Positions 8,152 through 17,756 of a stretch of 64,000 nt of DNA are shown here, piece after piece. The notes beneath the pieces were generated by a model. It did no database searches and was not told the DNA's origin. It saw only the letters and a program-made list of their open reading frames with translations. The position numbers and the translations under genes were made by a program. Numbering within the stretch: the first letter of the stretch is position 1; every line of letters starts with the position of its first letter. Origin of the DNA: Paracoccus salipaludis (GTDB taxonomy: Bacteria > Pseudomonadota > Alphaproteobacteria > Rhodobacterales > Rhodobacteraceae); contig NZ_NSJZ01000008.1 of assembly GCF_002287065.1 (NCBI RefSeq), positions 1 through 64,000 on the forward strand, in the 5' to 3' direction.

Positions 8152-8868
8152 TCAGCCCTCCATGCAGGAGGCTTCCTGCGCCGCGAACTCCTCGGACTTG
8201 TCGGCCTTGTCGGCGGGGCGGCCGCGCGGGATGGCCTCGGTGCCGCGGGCCAGCAGATAGACATAGATGTCGTCCACGTAGCACCAGACGTTCCGGTTGG
8301 TGCCGAAGGCCGGCATCACCAGGTTCGCCGCCTTGTTCACGTCCTGTTTCCCCGAGGCGACGATTTCCTGGTAAGCGTAATAGTCGATCCGGTGAACGAC
8401 CGACTCCTTCAGGGCCGGGGCATAGGTCGAGCCTTCGCCGTCCGGCCCGTGACACACATGGCATTCCGCGTGATAGCGGCGATAGCCCGAGAAGGTCGCG
8501 TAATCGACCTGGCCGTTCTGGATATTGGGCACGGGGATGCCCTCGGCATTGTACCAGCGGCCGTTCTCCATGTGGTCGGGCGTCAGGTCCAGCCCTTCCA
8601 GCGTGGGCTTGACGACGCTGACGGTCTGGTGGGCCGCAACTTCTCCGGCGCCCGTGGCAACGGCAGAGCCCGCAGCGTTGGCCTTCATCTCGACCGTGGT
8701 GGCGCCTTCGGGGATGGGGGTGGACGAGCCGCGGTTCGGCTGGGTCGCGGCGGGTGCCGCAGAGTCGGCAGCGGCAGGCGCGGTGGCGGGTGCGGCGGCG
8801 GTCTGCGCGAAGGCTGCGGTGGCGAACGCGAGGCTTGCCGCCGTGGCACGTACGGTCGTGGCGATCAT
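8152..8868 (-). CDS. xoxG: XoxG-type cytochrome c (c553i, four-cysteine family), electron acceptor of XoxF
   Basis: 238 residues from ATG 8868 (GGGAGAG site); an in-frame ATG at 8895 would put the signal peptide too deep. Signal peptide MIATTVRATAASLAFATAAFA is followed by about 60 residues rich in Ala, Pro and Thr. One heme c site CHVCH lies at 136-140, and Met185 in LVMPAFG is the likely axial ligand. Two more cysteines (196 in VWCYVDD and 235 in ASCMEG) give four in all, as in the 'methanol metabolism-related' cytochrome family that includes Paracoccus c553i (cycB). It should accept electrons from XoxF in the periplasm. It follows xoxF after 107 bp holding a strong hairpin. Confidence 0.93.
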   Translation of the reverse strand: MIATTVRATAASLAFATAAFAQTAAAPATAPAAADSAAPAATQPNRGSSTPIPEGATTVEMKANAAGSAVATGAGEVAAHQTVSVVKPTLEGLDLTPDHMENGRWYNAEGIPVPNIQNGQVDYATFSGYRRYHAECHVCHGPDGEGSTYAPALKESVVHRIDYYAYQEIVASGKQDVNKAANLVMPAFGTNRNVWCYVDDIYVYLLARGTEAIPRGRPADKADKSEEFAAQEASCMEG

Positions 8869-8900
8869 TCTTTCTCTCTCCCCTGGTTGCCCCATCCTTT

Positions 8901-8942
8901 CAGATGGGACCGCCCCGAGGTTGGCCCCCGGGGCGGCATCTG
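8901..8942 (-). promoter_or_regulatory. Hairpin between xoxF and xoxG
   Basis: The arms CAGATG/CATCTG (8901-8906, 8937-8942) and CCGCCCC/GGGGCGG (8910-8916, 8930-8936) can form one long stem. It lies in the 107-bp gap between xoxF and xoxG with no T-run, so a partial terminator or a 3'-end stabiliser for xoxF mRNA is likely. That would give more XoxF than XoxG. Confidence 0.6.
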
Positions 8943-8975
8943 GATCGTCAAACCCTGGTCCTGTTCAGGGAACCG

Positions 8976-11171
8976 TCAGTTCGACGCGGGTGCGGTTCCA
9001 CCGGCCGCGGCATCCGCCGCGGGCTCCATCGGGACCCCGCCCGTGGCGGTGGACTTGCCCGCGCCCTGACCTTCCGCCGGAGCGGAGGGATCGGCGGGCG
9101 CCGCTGCCGCGCCGCCCGACGCCGCGGCGTCGGCTGCAGGCTCCATGGGCACGCCGCCGGTGGCGGTGGACTTGCCTGCGCCCATGCCCTCGGCCGGGGC
9201 CGAAGGGTCGGCCGTGCCCTGCGCCGGCATCACCGGGCTGGGCGTGGTCGCCGCATCCGCGGCGGTCGCCGCGGCGGCGCCTGCGGCCTGGGCCGAGGCG
9301 GCATTGGCGATGTCCGCCGTCGTCGCGGGCTGCGAGGTGGCCGCCTGCGTGGTCGCCGCCCCGGGCGCATCGCCCGGCAGTTCGAACACGGTCAGCTGAC
9401 CGCCGAGTTCGGTGAAGTCCGACAGCGCCGCATAGCCGCCGACCGCGCCCAGGCCCTCGTTCGGGTTGGTGAGGCCCGCGGCCAGTCCGATGCCGGCCCA
9501 GCCGCCGACGCCGGACAGCACGCCCACATACTGCTTGCCGGCATGCTCATAGGTCATGACGTTGCCGATGATCCCCGAGGGCGTCTTGAAGCGGTAAAGC
9601 TCGTTGCCCGTTTCGGCATCGACGGCCTTCAGATAGCCCTCCAGCGTGCCGTAGAAGACCACGTCGCCGTTGGTCGCCAGGGCGCCCGACCAGACCGAGA
9701 AGCGTTCCGGCAGCGACCACTTGATCTCGCCCGCGATGTTGTCCCAGGCGATGAAGTTGCCCATGCCGCCATGGCTGTTCGGGGCCGGGTACATCGACAG
9801 GGTGGCGCCGACATAGGGCTGGCCGGCGGTATAGGCGACGCGGAAGGGTTCGTAGTCCATGCAGACGTGGTTCGTCGGCACGTAGAACAGGTTGGTCTTG
9901 GGCGAGAAGGCCGCGGGCTGCTGGTCCTTGGACCCCAGTGCCGCCGGGCAGATGCCGGTGGTGTTCTCGTCCTCTCCGGTCTGGGCGGTCGAGTATTCGG
10001 CCACGACCTGCGGGCGGCCATACTGGTCGCTGGCAGGGTCCATGTTGACCTCGGTCGCCCAGTTCACGGTCGGGTCGTATTTCTTGGCGACCAGCAGCTC
10101 GCCCGTGCCGCGGTCCAGCGTATAGGCGAAGCCGTTGCGGTCGAAGTGGGTCAGCAGCTTGCGCGCCTGGCCGTTGAAGTCCTGGTCGGTCAGGATCATC
10201 TCGTTGACGCCGTCGAAGTCCCATTCGTCATGGGGCGTCATCTGGTAGAACCACTTGGCCATCCCGTCGTCGGGATCGCGGGCCATGATCGTCATGGACC
10301 AGCGGTTGTCGCCCGGACGCTGCGACGGGTTCCAGGTCGAGGGGTTGCCGGTGCCGTAGTAGATCAGGTCCAGTTCCGGGTCATACGAGAACCAGCCCCA
10401 GATCGTGCCGCCGCCGATCTTCCACTGGTCGCCTTCCCAGCTGTTGAGCGAGCTGTCCTTGCCGACCGGCTTGCCCAGATGCATGGTCTTTTCCGGGTCG
10501 ACCAGCATTTCCTCGTCCGGGCCGGTCGAAAAGGCCTTCCACGCCACTGCGCCGTCCGACAGGTTCAGCGCCGTCATGCGTCCGCGGACGCCGTATTCGC
10601 CGCCCGAGATGCCGACCATGACCTTGTCCTTGACCGGCATGACGGTCGCGGTCAGCGTTTCGCCGATGGCCGGGTCGCCGACCTTGGTCGCCCATTTCTG
10701 TTCGCCCGTCTTGGCGTCGAGGGCGACAACCGTGGTGTCGGCCTGCGACAGCAGGATCATGCCGTCGGCATAGGCGAGGCCGCGGTTCACCGTGTCGCAG
10801 CACATGACCGCGATGACTTCCGGGTCCTGCTGCGGCTCGTAGCGCCAGATGATCTGGCCGTCGTTGGCCAGGTCCAGCGCGAAGACGTTGTTCGGGAAGG
10901 GCGTGTGGACATACATGATGTCCCCGATCACCAGCGGCGAGCCCTCGTGCCCCCGCAGGACGCCGGTCGAGAAGGTCCAGGCGACGCGCATGTCGCCCAC
11001 GTTGTCGCGGTTGATCTGGTCCAGTTGCGAATAGCGGGTGTTGGCGTAGTCGCCGGTCTGGATGGCCCACTGGCCGGGAACGGCAATGGCTTCTTGGACG
11101 CTGTCATTGGCCAGGATGGCCGAACTCGACAGCAAGAGCGCCACACTGGCGCCGGTCAGCGTGAGTTTCAT
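8976..11171 (-). CDS. xoxF: XoxF, lanthanide-type PQQ-dependent alcohol (methanol) dehydrogenase with a long C-terminal tail
   Basis: 731 residues; periplasmic quinoprotein that oxidises methanol, and often formaldehyde, passing electrons to XoxG. A signal peptide (1-21) leads into the eight-bladed propeller. Seen in the sequence: the vicinal Cys124-Cys125 pair (VMCCDTV), Glu192 (GGEYG), Asn276 (GTGNPS), and catalytic Asp318 followed two residues later by Asp320 in WDFDGVNE. The second Asp is the diagnostic lanthanide ligand; calcium MxaF enzymes have Ala there. The enzyme core ends near residue 600 (TVFELPG). Residues 601-731 are an Ala/Thr/Pro-rich tail absent from ordinary XoxF, including two near-identical 31-residue repeats. 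SD GGGAGG precedes ATG 11171. Confidence 0.96.
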   Translation of the reverse strand: MKLTLTGASVALLLSSSAILANDSVQEAIAVPGQWAIQTGDYANTRYSQLDQINRDNVGDMRVAWTFSTGVLRGHEGSPLVIGDIMYVHTPFPNNVFALDLANDGQIIWRYEPQQDPEVIAVMCCDTVNRGLAYADGMILLSQADTTVVALDAKTGEQKWATKVGDPAIGETLTATVMPVKDKVMVGISGGEYGVRGRMTALNLSDGAVAWKAFSTGPDEEMLVDPEKTMHLGKPVGKDSSLNSWEGDQWKIGGGTIWGWFSYDPELDLIYYGTGNPSTWNPSQRPGDNRWSMTIMARDPDDGMAKWFYQMTPHDEWDFDGVNEMILTDQDFNGQARKLLTHFDRNGFAYTLDRGTGELLVAKKYDPTVNWATEVNMDPASDQYGRPQVVAEYSTAQTGEDENTTGICPAALGSKDQQPAAFSPKTNLFYVPTNHVCMDYEPFRVAYTAGQPYVGATLSMYPAPNSHGGMGNFIAWDNIAGEIKWSLPERFSVWSGALATNGDVVFYGTLEGYLKAVDAETGNELYRFKTPSGIIGNVMTYEHAGKQYVGVLSGVGGWAGIGLAAGLTNPNEGLGAVGGYAALSDFTELGGQLTVFELPGDAPGAATTQAATSQPATTADIANAASAQAAGAAAATAADAATTPSPVMPAQGTADPSAPAEGMGAGKSTATGGVPMEPAADAAASGGAAAAPADPSAPAEGQGAGKSTATGGVPMEPAADAAAGGTAPASN
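9003..9212 (-). repeat. xoxF: Tandem repeat in the xoxF 3' end
   Basis: Two 93-bp units, 9120-9212 (residues 654-684) and 9003-9095 (693-723), encode [31 protein letters not shown]. The 31 residues differ at one position only (Met663 against Gln702), while many third codon positions differ. The protein sequence is therefore kept while the DNA has drifted. An 8-residue Ala/Gly/Ser/Pro spacer separates the units. Confidence 0.9.
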
Positions 11172-11311
11172 CGTCTCCCTCCCCTTTTTTCGCCCAAGGC
11201 GCCGCGGGGCGGCGGCCTGAGCATGAGAGAGAGTTCTCTTCTAATATCTTTCCGTCAACGACCTATGCCGGGGCTAGGCGAAAAGTCTTAGTCGGCAATG
11301 GAGGAGGCCGA
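11172..11311 (-). promoter_or_regulatory. xoxF upstream region with a small palindrome
   Basis: This gap upstream of xoxF must hold its promoter if xoxF is transcribed apart from fghA. It contains a perfect small palindrome AGAGA-GT-TCTCT at 11228-11239 and, on the minus strand, a -35-like TTGACG (11258-11253). No good -10 lies at 17 bp. The palindrome could be an operator for a C1 or lanthanide response regulator; this is only a suggestion. Confidence 0.35.
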
Positions 11312-11336
11312 GCCGGCGGGTATCAGCTCCGCCGGC
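11312..11336 (-). terminator. Hairpin just after fghA
   Basis: GCCGGCGG (11312-11319) pairs with CCGCCGGC (11329-11336) around a 9-nt loop, starting about 10 bp beyond the fghA stop. There is no T-run, so it is either a Rho-assisted end or an mRNA-stabilising stem between the formaldehyde operon and xoxF. Confidence 0.4.
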
Positions 11337-11345
11337 CCGGAGGGT

Positions 11346-12179
11346 TCAGGCCAGCCGCTCGGCGTGCCACAGAACATGGTCGGCCATGAAGGTCTGGACG
11401 AACCAGTAGCTGTGGTCATAGCCCGGCTGCATCCGCAGCCAGCCGGGCTGGCGGCGCGCGGCCATGGCCTGGGCCAGTGATTCGGGCTTGAGCAGATCAA
11501 GGAACTGGTCGTTCGCCCCCTGGTCGATCAGCACCTCGCCCGGAAATCCCCTTTCCACCATCAGCAGGGTCGCGTCATGAGGGCGCCAGGTCGCGCGGTC
11601 CTCGCCCAGATAGGCCGAGAACTGCTTGCGGCCCCAATCCGATTCGGTCGGGTTGGTGATCGGCGCGAAGGCAGACACGCTGCGGTAGCGCTCGGGATGG
11701 GTCATGGCGATGGTCAGCGCGCCATGGCCGCCCATTGAATGGCCTGTGATCCCCTGCGCCTCGCGGTCCAGCGGGAAGCTGTCGAAGACCACGCCGGGCA
11801 GTTCCTCGACGACATAGTCCCACATGCGGAAATGCGGCGCCCAGGGGTCCTGCGTGGCGTTGACGTAGAAGCCCGCGCCCTGGCCCAGGTCATAGGCCTC
11901 GTCGTTGGCCACGCCCTCGCCCCGGGGCGAGGTGTCGGGGAAGATGAGCGCGATCCCCGCCTCGGCCGCGAACTGCTGCGCACCCGCCTTGGTCATGGCG
12001 TTCTCATGCGTGCAGGTCAGGCCGGAGAGATACCACAGCACGGGAACCGGCCCGTCGGCGGCATCGGGCGGCAGGTAGACCGCGAAGGTCATGTCGGTGC
12101 CGGTCGCCTGCGACTTGTGGCGATAAACGCCCTGGGTGCCGCCGAAGCTGCGGTTCTCGGACAGGGTTTCAAGGGTCAC
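11346..12179 (-). CDS. fghA: S-formylglutathione hydrolase
   Basis: 277 residues, cytoplasmic esterase-D family hydrolase. It splits S-formylglutathione into formate and glutathione, the last step of glutathione-linked formaldehyde oxidation. The catalytic triad is visible: Ser148 in GHSMGGHG, Asp224 in GANDQFL and His256 in PGYDHSYWF, with the oxyanion-loop sequence SGLTCTHENAM near 52-62. The start is GTG at 12179, overlapping the stop of the acetyltransferase gene (GTGA) with GGAG upstream; longer frames lack support. It closes the operon gfa - dehydrogenase - clpP - GNAT - fghA. Confidence 0.95.
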   Translation of the reverse strand: MTLETLSENRSFGGTQGVYRHKSQATGTDMTFAVYLPPDAADGPVPVLWYLSGLTCTHENAMTKAGAQQFAAEAGIALIFPDTSPRGEGVANDEAYDLGQGAGFYVNATQDPWAPHFRMWDYVVEELPGVVFDSFPLDREAQGITGHSMGGHGALTIAMTHPERYRSVSAFAPITNPTESDWGRKQFSAYLGEDRATWRPHDATLLMVERGFPGEVLIDQGANDQFLDLLKPESLAQAMAARRQPGWLRMQPGYDHSYWFVQTFMADHVLWHAERLA

Positions 12180-12697
12180 GTTTCGGCTCCTCCGGTCAGG
12201 TCGTGATACATCACGAGGGCATCGACATAGCCCTGCGCCGGGTGAAGAAACGCACCGGGCAGGCGGCCGACAATGGCAAAGCCCGCCTTCTGCCACGAAT
12301 GGACGGCATCGGCGTTGGTGGCGACGACGAAGTTGAACTGCATCGCCCGGAAGCCCTGCGCGCGGGCCCAGTCCTTGGCATGGGCGACCAGCGCCGCGGC
12401 CACGCCGCGGCCACGCGCGGCGGGGGCGGTGGCGAAGCTGGCATTGGCCACGTGGGACGCGCCGCCGGGGCGGTTGCGGCCGACGTGGCTGGTGCCCAGC
12501 ACCTCGCCGCCCTGCTCGGCCACGAAGGCGCTGAAGGGGGCGGCGAACCAGTCCGCCAGCGCATCCCCGCGCGAGATGTCGCGCGGAATGCAGTAGGTCT
12601 CTCCCGCCCGGTAGACGGGTTCGAGGATGGCCCAGATCGCGTCGTGGTCGGCGGAGGTGGCGGGGCGGATGCGAAGCTCCGCCCGGTCAAGGGTCAT
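12176..12697 (-). CDS. GNAT-family N-acetyltransferase
   Basis: 173 residues with the GNAT fold: LRIRPATSADHDAIWAILEP at the N-terminus, acetyl-CoA site AARGRGVAAALVAHA (about 92-106, the Q/RxxGxG/A motif) and a C-terminal NADAVHSWQKAGFAIVGRLP. The class resembles phosphinothricin or amino-acid acetyltransferases, but the substrate cannot be told. ATG 12697 overlaps the clpP stop (ATGA) and its own stop overlaps the fghA start, so it is firmly inside the formaldehyde operon. Why an acetyltransferase is needed there is not known. Confidence 0.88.
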   Translation of the reverse strand: MTLDRAELRIRPATSADHDAIWAILEPVYRAGETYCIPRDISRGDALADWFAAPFSAFVAEQGGEVLGTSHVGRNRPGGASHVANASFATAPAARGRGVAAALVAHAKDWARAQGFRAMQFNFVVATNADAVHSWQKAGFAIVGRLPGAFLHPAQGYVDALVMYHDLTGGAET

Positions 12698-13344
12698 TTC
12701 AGCTCGTCCATGCTGCGGATCACGCGGCCCAGCAGGCCATAGTCCAGCGCCTCCTGGGTGTTCAGCCAGAAGTCGCGCTGGGTGTCCTTCTCGATCCGCT
12801 CGACCGGCTGGCCGGTGGCCTCGGCGAAGATCTGGTTCAGCCGGTCGCGCATCAGGCGGACCTGCTCGGCCTGGATCATCATGTCGGACGAGGTGCCGCC
12901 AATCCCGCCCGAGGGCTGGTGGATCAGGAAGCGCGTGTTGGGCAGGCAGAAGCGGTTTTCCCGCTGCGCGCCCACGAAGATCAGCGCGCCGGCCGACGCC
13001 ACCCAGCCCGAGCCGATCGTGCGCACGGTCGGGCGGATGAACTTGATCACGTCATGGATCATGTCGCCCGATTCGACATGGCCGCCCGGCGACGAGATCA
13101 GCATGTTGATCGGCTTGTCGCTGTCCTCGGCCAGCGCGAGCAGGTGCGAAACGGTGCGCTGCGCGAGCTTGTCGTTGATCGTGCCCGCGACGATCACCGT
13201 GCGCGACTGGAAATACAGCTTGTCGATCGAGGGGCTTTGCGGAAGGCCCAGGTCCTCGCCCTTCTGGCGGTCTTCGCGCGGCTCGTCCTCTTCCTCGTCG
13301 TCGTCGTCATCGTCCAGGCGGTGGGGCGGGAAGGGGCGCAGCAT
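12694..13344 (-). CDS. ClpP-type serine protease subunit with an acidic N-terminus
   Basis: 216 residues. The ClpP catalytic triad is present: Ser117 (GWVASAGA), His142 (FLIHQPSGG) and Asp191 (EKDTQRDFW). The N-terminus is unusual: after MLRPFPPHRL comes DDDDDDEEEDEPRED, a highly acidic run in place of the normal short axial loop. This looks like the second ClpP paralogue of Rhodobacterales rather than the main housekeeping ClpP, whose neighbours are usually tig and clpX, which are absent here. It is translated from AAGGA before ATG 13344 and overlaps the acetyltransferase gene. Its place between formaldehyde dehydrogenase and fghA suggests a link to protein damage by formaldehyde (inference). 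Confidence 0.9.
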   Translation of the reverse strand: MLRPFPPHRLDDDDDDEEEDEPREDRQKGEDLGLPQSPSIDKLYFQSRTVIVAGTINDKLAQRTVSHLLALAEDSDKPINMLISSPGGHVESGDMIHDVIKFIRPTVRTIGSGWVASAGALIFVGAQRENRFCLPNTRFLIHQPSGGIGGTSSDMMIQAEQVRLMRDRLNQIFAEATGQPVERIEKDTQRDFWLNTQEALDYGLLGRVIRSMDELK

Positions 13345-13363
13345 GGAATCATCCTTTCAGCAT

Positions 13364-13396
13364 TGCGGCGGGACGCCCGGTCCGGGCCCCGCCGCA
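13364..13396 (-). promoter_or_regulatory. Hairpin between formaldehyde dehydrogenase and clpP genes
   Basis: TGCGGCGGG (13364-13372) pairs with CCCGCCGCA (13388-13396), and the middle (CCCGG-T-CCGGG) is itself self-complementary. It fills the 77-bp gap between the two genes and ends about 13 bp before the clpP SD. It may limit read-through into clpP or protect the upstream message. Confidence 0.55.
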
Positions 13397-13421
13397 GTCT
13401 TACCTAAGCATCCCTTGAGGA

Positions 13422-14549
<1,128 letters not shown>

Positions 14550-14595
14550 TCTGTTCTCCTTGGTGTGGGGCCGTCCGGCCGGGTGTCGCGCCGAA

Positions 14596-14616
14596 GGGGC
14601 CGGCATGGCCGGCCCC
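14596..14616 (-). promoter_or_regulatory. Perfect hairpin between gfa and the formaldehyde dehydrogenase gene
   Basis: GGGGCCGGC (14596-14604) and GCCGGCCCC (14608-14616) form a perfect 9-bp stem with a 3-nt loop, 25 bp after the gfa stop. There is no T-run on the minus strand. It is one of four such stems in the gaps of this locus. Confidence 0.55.
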
Positions 14617-14641
14617 CTGGATCGACGGGCTTTGGCAGGCG

Positions 14642-15235
14642 TTACACGTTCAACGTGTTCAACTTGCCGGTCTTCTTGGCAACATGCGTCGCGATCGCGT
14701 CCATCAGGGGGGGTGACAGCGCGTCATAAGGTTCGAGCCCCAGTTCCCTGAGACGGGCACGAATGGCAGGCAGACGATCCGGACTTACCCCGGATTCGAT
14801 GATCGAGGAAACAAAGGCCGCGAACTCCGGCGCGGCCCAGCCTTCCTTGTCGGAAAGCTCGGTGTGGACGAAGTCGAGACCGTAGAAGGGATGCTCGGTG
14901 TTCTCGATGCGGCCATACATGTGGGTGCCGCATTCGGTGCAGGCATAGCGCTGGATCGGGGCGTCCTTGTTGACGACCTGCAGCTTGTCGCCGTTTTCCA
15001 CGACTTCGACCGCATCGCGGCCGACCACGGCCACCTGGCTGAAGATCGCGCCGTCGGGCTTCCAGCACTTGGTGCAGCCGCAGACGTGGTTATGGGCGGT
15101 CTGCGTGTTGATCCGGACCCTTACGGGGTTCGAAGTGCAGCGGCAGGTGAGTTCACCCCCCGAGAAATCCTGCTCAGCGGATTTGACGCCGTTGTCCACG
15201 GCTGGATGGATCCTGATTCCCGCAGTATCTGCCAT
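14642..15235 (-). CDS. gfa: Glutathione-dependent formaldehyde-activating enzyme
   Basis: 197 residues. Gfa speeds the addition of formaldehyde to glutathione, giving the substrate of the next enzyme. Zinc-binding cysteines are seen at 31/33 (LTCRCTS), 52/54/57 (VCGCTKCW) and 99/102 (YACTECGTH), the full set for the family. SD GGGAGG is 6-7 bp before ATG 15235. It is the first gene of the minus-strand formaldehyde operon; gfa placed upstream of the dehydrogenase is the known Paracoccus denitrificans arrangement. Confidence 0.96.
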   Translation of the reverse strand: MADTAGIRIHPAVDNGVKSAEQDFSGGELTCRCTSNPVRVRINTQTAHNHVCGCTKCWKPDGAIFSQVAVVGRDAVEVVENGDKLQVVNKDAPIQRYACTECGTHMYGRIENTEHPFYGLDFVHTELSDKEGWAAPEFAAFVSSIIESGVSPDRLPAIRARLRELGLEPYDALSPPLMDAIATHVAKKTGKLNTLNV

Positions 15236-15261
15236 GACCGGCCCTCCCTTGACCTGGCGGA

Positions 15262-15289
15262 AGGTTAGGGCCGATCATCGCGCGATCAA
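15262..15289 (-). promoter_or_regulatory. Candidate promoter of the gfa operon
   Basis: On the minus strand TTGATC (15289-15284) and TAACCT (15267-15262) are spaced 16 bp, 27 bp upstream of the gfa start. The -35 element abuts a palindrome ATCGCGCGAT (15277-15286) that could be an operator for an inducible regulator. Sequence-only prediction. Confidence 0.4.
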
Positions 15290-15325
15290 GTCCGATGAAG
15301 GTTGTATTCCCGAAGGCGGCAGGTG

Positions 15326-15904
15326 TCAGTTGCCAGCGGGCAGGGATGACACCCCGACCTGGGCCGCGCGCAGCAGCCGGTCGTGCAGCATGAAGCCGTT
15401 GGCCATGACCTGGATGATGTCGCCCGCGCGGGTGCCGGGAACGGGGGCTTCGAACATCGCCTCGTGCTGCTGGGGATCGAAGCGGTCCCCGACGGCAGGC
15501 GCGATGACCCGGATACCGTGGCGGCCGAAGACGTTCTGAAGCTCGCGCAGGGTCAGTTCGACCCCTTCCAGCAGCTCGGGCGCGACCGACCGGTCGGCGG
15601 ACTCGATCGCCCGGCTCAGGGCGTCATAGACGGGCAGAAGGTCGCGGGCGAGCTTCGAGCCGCCGTAGTTCTCCGCTTCGCGGCGGTCCTTGTCGGCGCG
15701 CTTGCGGGCATTCTCGGCATCCGCCAGCGCGCGCATGAACCGATCACGGTAATCGTCGCGTTCAGCCGTCACCGCCGCGAGCCGGGGATCCTCGCCATCG
15801 GCGTCAAGGGGATCGACAGCCAGCGGGTCTGCGGCGAGAGCGTCGCCGGAGTCATCCTTCAGCGGCAGATAGGACAGATCATGAGGCGTCAGCGTGTCGT
15901 TCAT
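15326..15904 (-). CDS. grpE: Nucleotide exchange factor GrpE
   Basis: 192 residues. GrpE drives ADP release from DnaK during chaperone cycling. An N-terminal acidic region is followed by a long helix (VTAERDDYRDRFMRALADAENARKR) and the C-terminal beta domain with the signature GDRFDPQQHEAMFEAPVPGT ... IIQVMANGFMLHDRLLRAAQV. Length and order fit the family. It lies directly after hrcA in the same direction (3-bp gap), the usual heat-shock pair; dnaK is not in this window. Confidence 0.95.
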   Translation of the reverse strand: MNDTLTPHDLSYLPLKDDSGDALAADPLAVDPLDADGEDPRLAAVTAERDDYRDRFMRALADAENARKRADKDRREAENYGGSKLARDLLPVYDALSRAIESADRSVAPELLEGVELTLRELQNVFGRHGIRVIAPAVGDRFDPQQHEAMFEAPVPGTRAGDIIQVMANGFMLHDRLLRAAQVGVSSLPAGN

Positions 15905-15907
15905 CTT

Positions 15908-16960
15908 TCATCCTTTGCGGTCGGACAAGGCCTTGCCGACCAGCTGAGCAGTGTAATCCACAATCGGGACGATGCGGCCGTAATTCAGGCGCGTCGGCCC
16001 GATTACACCCACCGCCCCCACAATCCGGCGATCAGCGTTCATATAGGGCGAAACAACGAGAGAGGAACCCGAAAGTGAGAAAAGCTCGTTTTCCGAACCG
16101 ATGAAGATGCGCACGCCGGGGGCTTCTTCCGCCAGTTCCAGAAAGCGGGCGATGTCGCGCTTGCGTTCCAGATCGTCGAAAAGGCTGCGGATCCGGTCAA
16201 GGTCGGCCGCCTCATGTTCAAGAAGGTTCGCGCGGCCGCGCACGATCAGGCGCGGATCCGAGGCATCGGCGTCCCAGGAGGCAAGGCCGGTTTCCACAAG
16301 CTGGGCCGCGAGCGTGTCGAGGTCCTGCCGCGCGCGGGCAAGATGTTCGACGATGTCGCGGCGCAGTTCCGCCAGCGTGTGCCCCTCGCCCCGGGCGGAC
16401 AGGAAATTGCCCGCCTCGCGCAGCGAGCTTGGGGTCTGACCGGGCGGAGGAGTGAATAGGCGGTTCTCGACCCGCCCATCGGCGAAGACCAGGATCACCA
16501 GGGCACGGCCCGGGGCGAGGCTGACGAACTCGATATGCTTGAGCGGCGCTTCCTCCTGCCGGGGCATCAGCACGACCGAGGCACCCCGGGTCAGGGTGGA
16601 CAGCGCAGTAGACACGCGGTCGAGCATGGCCGCGGTGTCGGCCGGCATGTCGCCCATGATCTCGGCGATGCGGACGCGGTCCTCGGGTCCGATGGGACCC
16701 ACCTCCATCAACCCGTCCACAAAAAGGCGCAGGCCCAGTTGGGTGGGAAAGCGGCCAGCCGAGACATGGGGGCTTTCCAGCAGGCCCATGTGTTCAAGGT
16801 CCTGCATGACATTGCGGATGGTCGCCGCGGAAACCGGCATGCTGCGGGTCAGCGTGCGCGAGCCCACCGGCTCGCCGGTGTCCAGGTAGCCCTCGACGAC
16901 GCGGCGGAAGACCTCGCGTGAGCGGTCGTTCAGGTCTGCGAACAGGTCAGGCTGGGGCAT
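15908..16960 (-). CDS. hrcA: Heat-shock repressor HrcA
   Basis: 350 residues. HrcA represses chaperone operons by binding CIRCE operators. The N-terminal winged helix is clear ([26 protein letters not shown], then [18 protein letters not shown]), followed by the GAF-like dimerisation part and the conserved end [22 protein letters not shown]. It is divergent from rph with 82 bp between the starts; no CIRCE inverted repeat is visible there, so this operon is probably not under HrcA control at that point. Confidence 0.96.
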   Translation of the reverse strand: MPQPDLFADLNDRSREVFRRVVEGYLDTGEPVGSRTLTRSMPVSAATIRNVMQDLEHMGLLESPHVSAGRFPTQLGLRLFVDGLMEVGPIGPEDRVRIAEIMGDMPADTAAMLDRVSTALSTLTRGASVVLMPRQEEAPLKHIEFVSLAPGRALVILVFADGRVENRLFTPPPGQTPSSLREAGNFLSARGEGHTLAELRRDIVEHLARARQDLDTLAAQLVETGLASWDADASDPRLIVRGRANLLEHEAADLDRIRSLFDDLERKRDIARFLELAEEAPGVRIFIGSENELFSLSGSSLVVSPYMNADRRIVGAVGVIGPTRLNYGRIVPIVDYTAQLVGKALSDRKG

Positions 16961-17042
16961 TCGGGTTGCGGTGGTCCGGACGGGGCCTGTAATTTGCGAC
17001 GATCAAGGCGAAGGCCCATATCGGGCCGAGAAAGGACCACAT

Positions 17043-17756
17043 ATGCGACCCTCTGGCCGGAAGTTAGTCGAACTGCGCCCGATTTCAATCGAAACGGGCG
17101 TCATGGCGCATGCCGAAGGATCGTGCCTGATCCGGATGGGGAACACGCATGTGCTGTGCTCGGCCTCGATCGAGGAAAAGCCGCCGGCCTTCCTGCGCGG
17201 AACGGGCCAGGGCTGGGTCACGGCGGAATACGGGATGCTGCCCCGGGCGACCCACAGCCGCAACCGGCGCGAGGCGGCGGCAGGCAAGCAGTCCGGCCGC
17301 ACGCAGGAGATCCAGCGCCTGATCGGGCGTGCCTTGCGGGCGGGCGTGGACCGGCTGGCCTTGGGCGAGCGGCAGATCGTGATCGACTGCGACGTCATCC
17401 AGGCCGACGGAGGCACCCGTTGCGCCGCGATCACAGGCGGCTGGGTGGCGCTGCGCCTGGCGGTGAGCAAGCTGCTGGCGGCGCGCCTGGTGACGAGCGA
17501 CCCGATCATGGACCATGTGGCCGCCGTCAGTTGCGGGATCTATGCGGGCCAGCCGGTGCTGGATTTAGACTATGCCGAGGACAGCGAGGCGGGCACTGAC
17601 GGCAACTTCGTCATGACCGGCGCGGGGCGTCTGGTCGAGGTGCAGATGTCCGCGGAAGGCTCGGCCTTTTCCCGGGCCGAGATGGGCTCGCTGCTGGACC
17701 TGGCCGAGGCGGGGATCGCGCAATTGGTCGAGGCGCAGAAGGCGGCAGTGTCGTGA
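17043..17756 (+). CDS. rph: Ribonuclease PH
   Basis: 237 residues; phosphorolytic 3'-5' exoribonuclease that trims tRNA 3' ends. Family signatures run through the protein: [76 protein letters not shown] 17043 follows an AAAGGA site; a longer frame begins upstream but spoils the conserved N-terminus. It is the first gene of rph-rdgB-hemW; its stop overlaps the GTG of rdgB. Confidence 0.96.
   Translation: MRPSGRKLVELRPISIETGVMAHAEGSCLIRMGNTHVLCSASIEEKPPAFLRGTGQGWVTAEYGMLPRATHSRNRREAAAGKQSGRTQEIQRLIGRALRAGVDRLALGERQIVIDCDVIQADGGTRCAAITGGWVALRLAVSKLLAARLVTSDPIMDHVAAVSCGIYAGQPVLDLDYAEDSEAGTDGNFVMTGAGRLVEVQMSAEGSAFSRAEMGSLLDLAEAGIAQLVEAQKAAVS

Noticed and set aside
8754..11291. An 845-codon open frame on the plus strand
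   Set aside because: Antisense to xoxF and xoxG, whose active-site motifs are complete. No ribosome site or known motif in the plus frame.
16961..17042. CIRCE operator expected between hrcA and rph
   Set aside because: No TTAGCACTC-N9-GAGTGCTAA-like inverted repeat is present.
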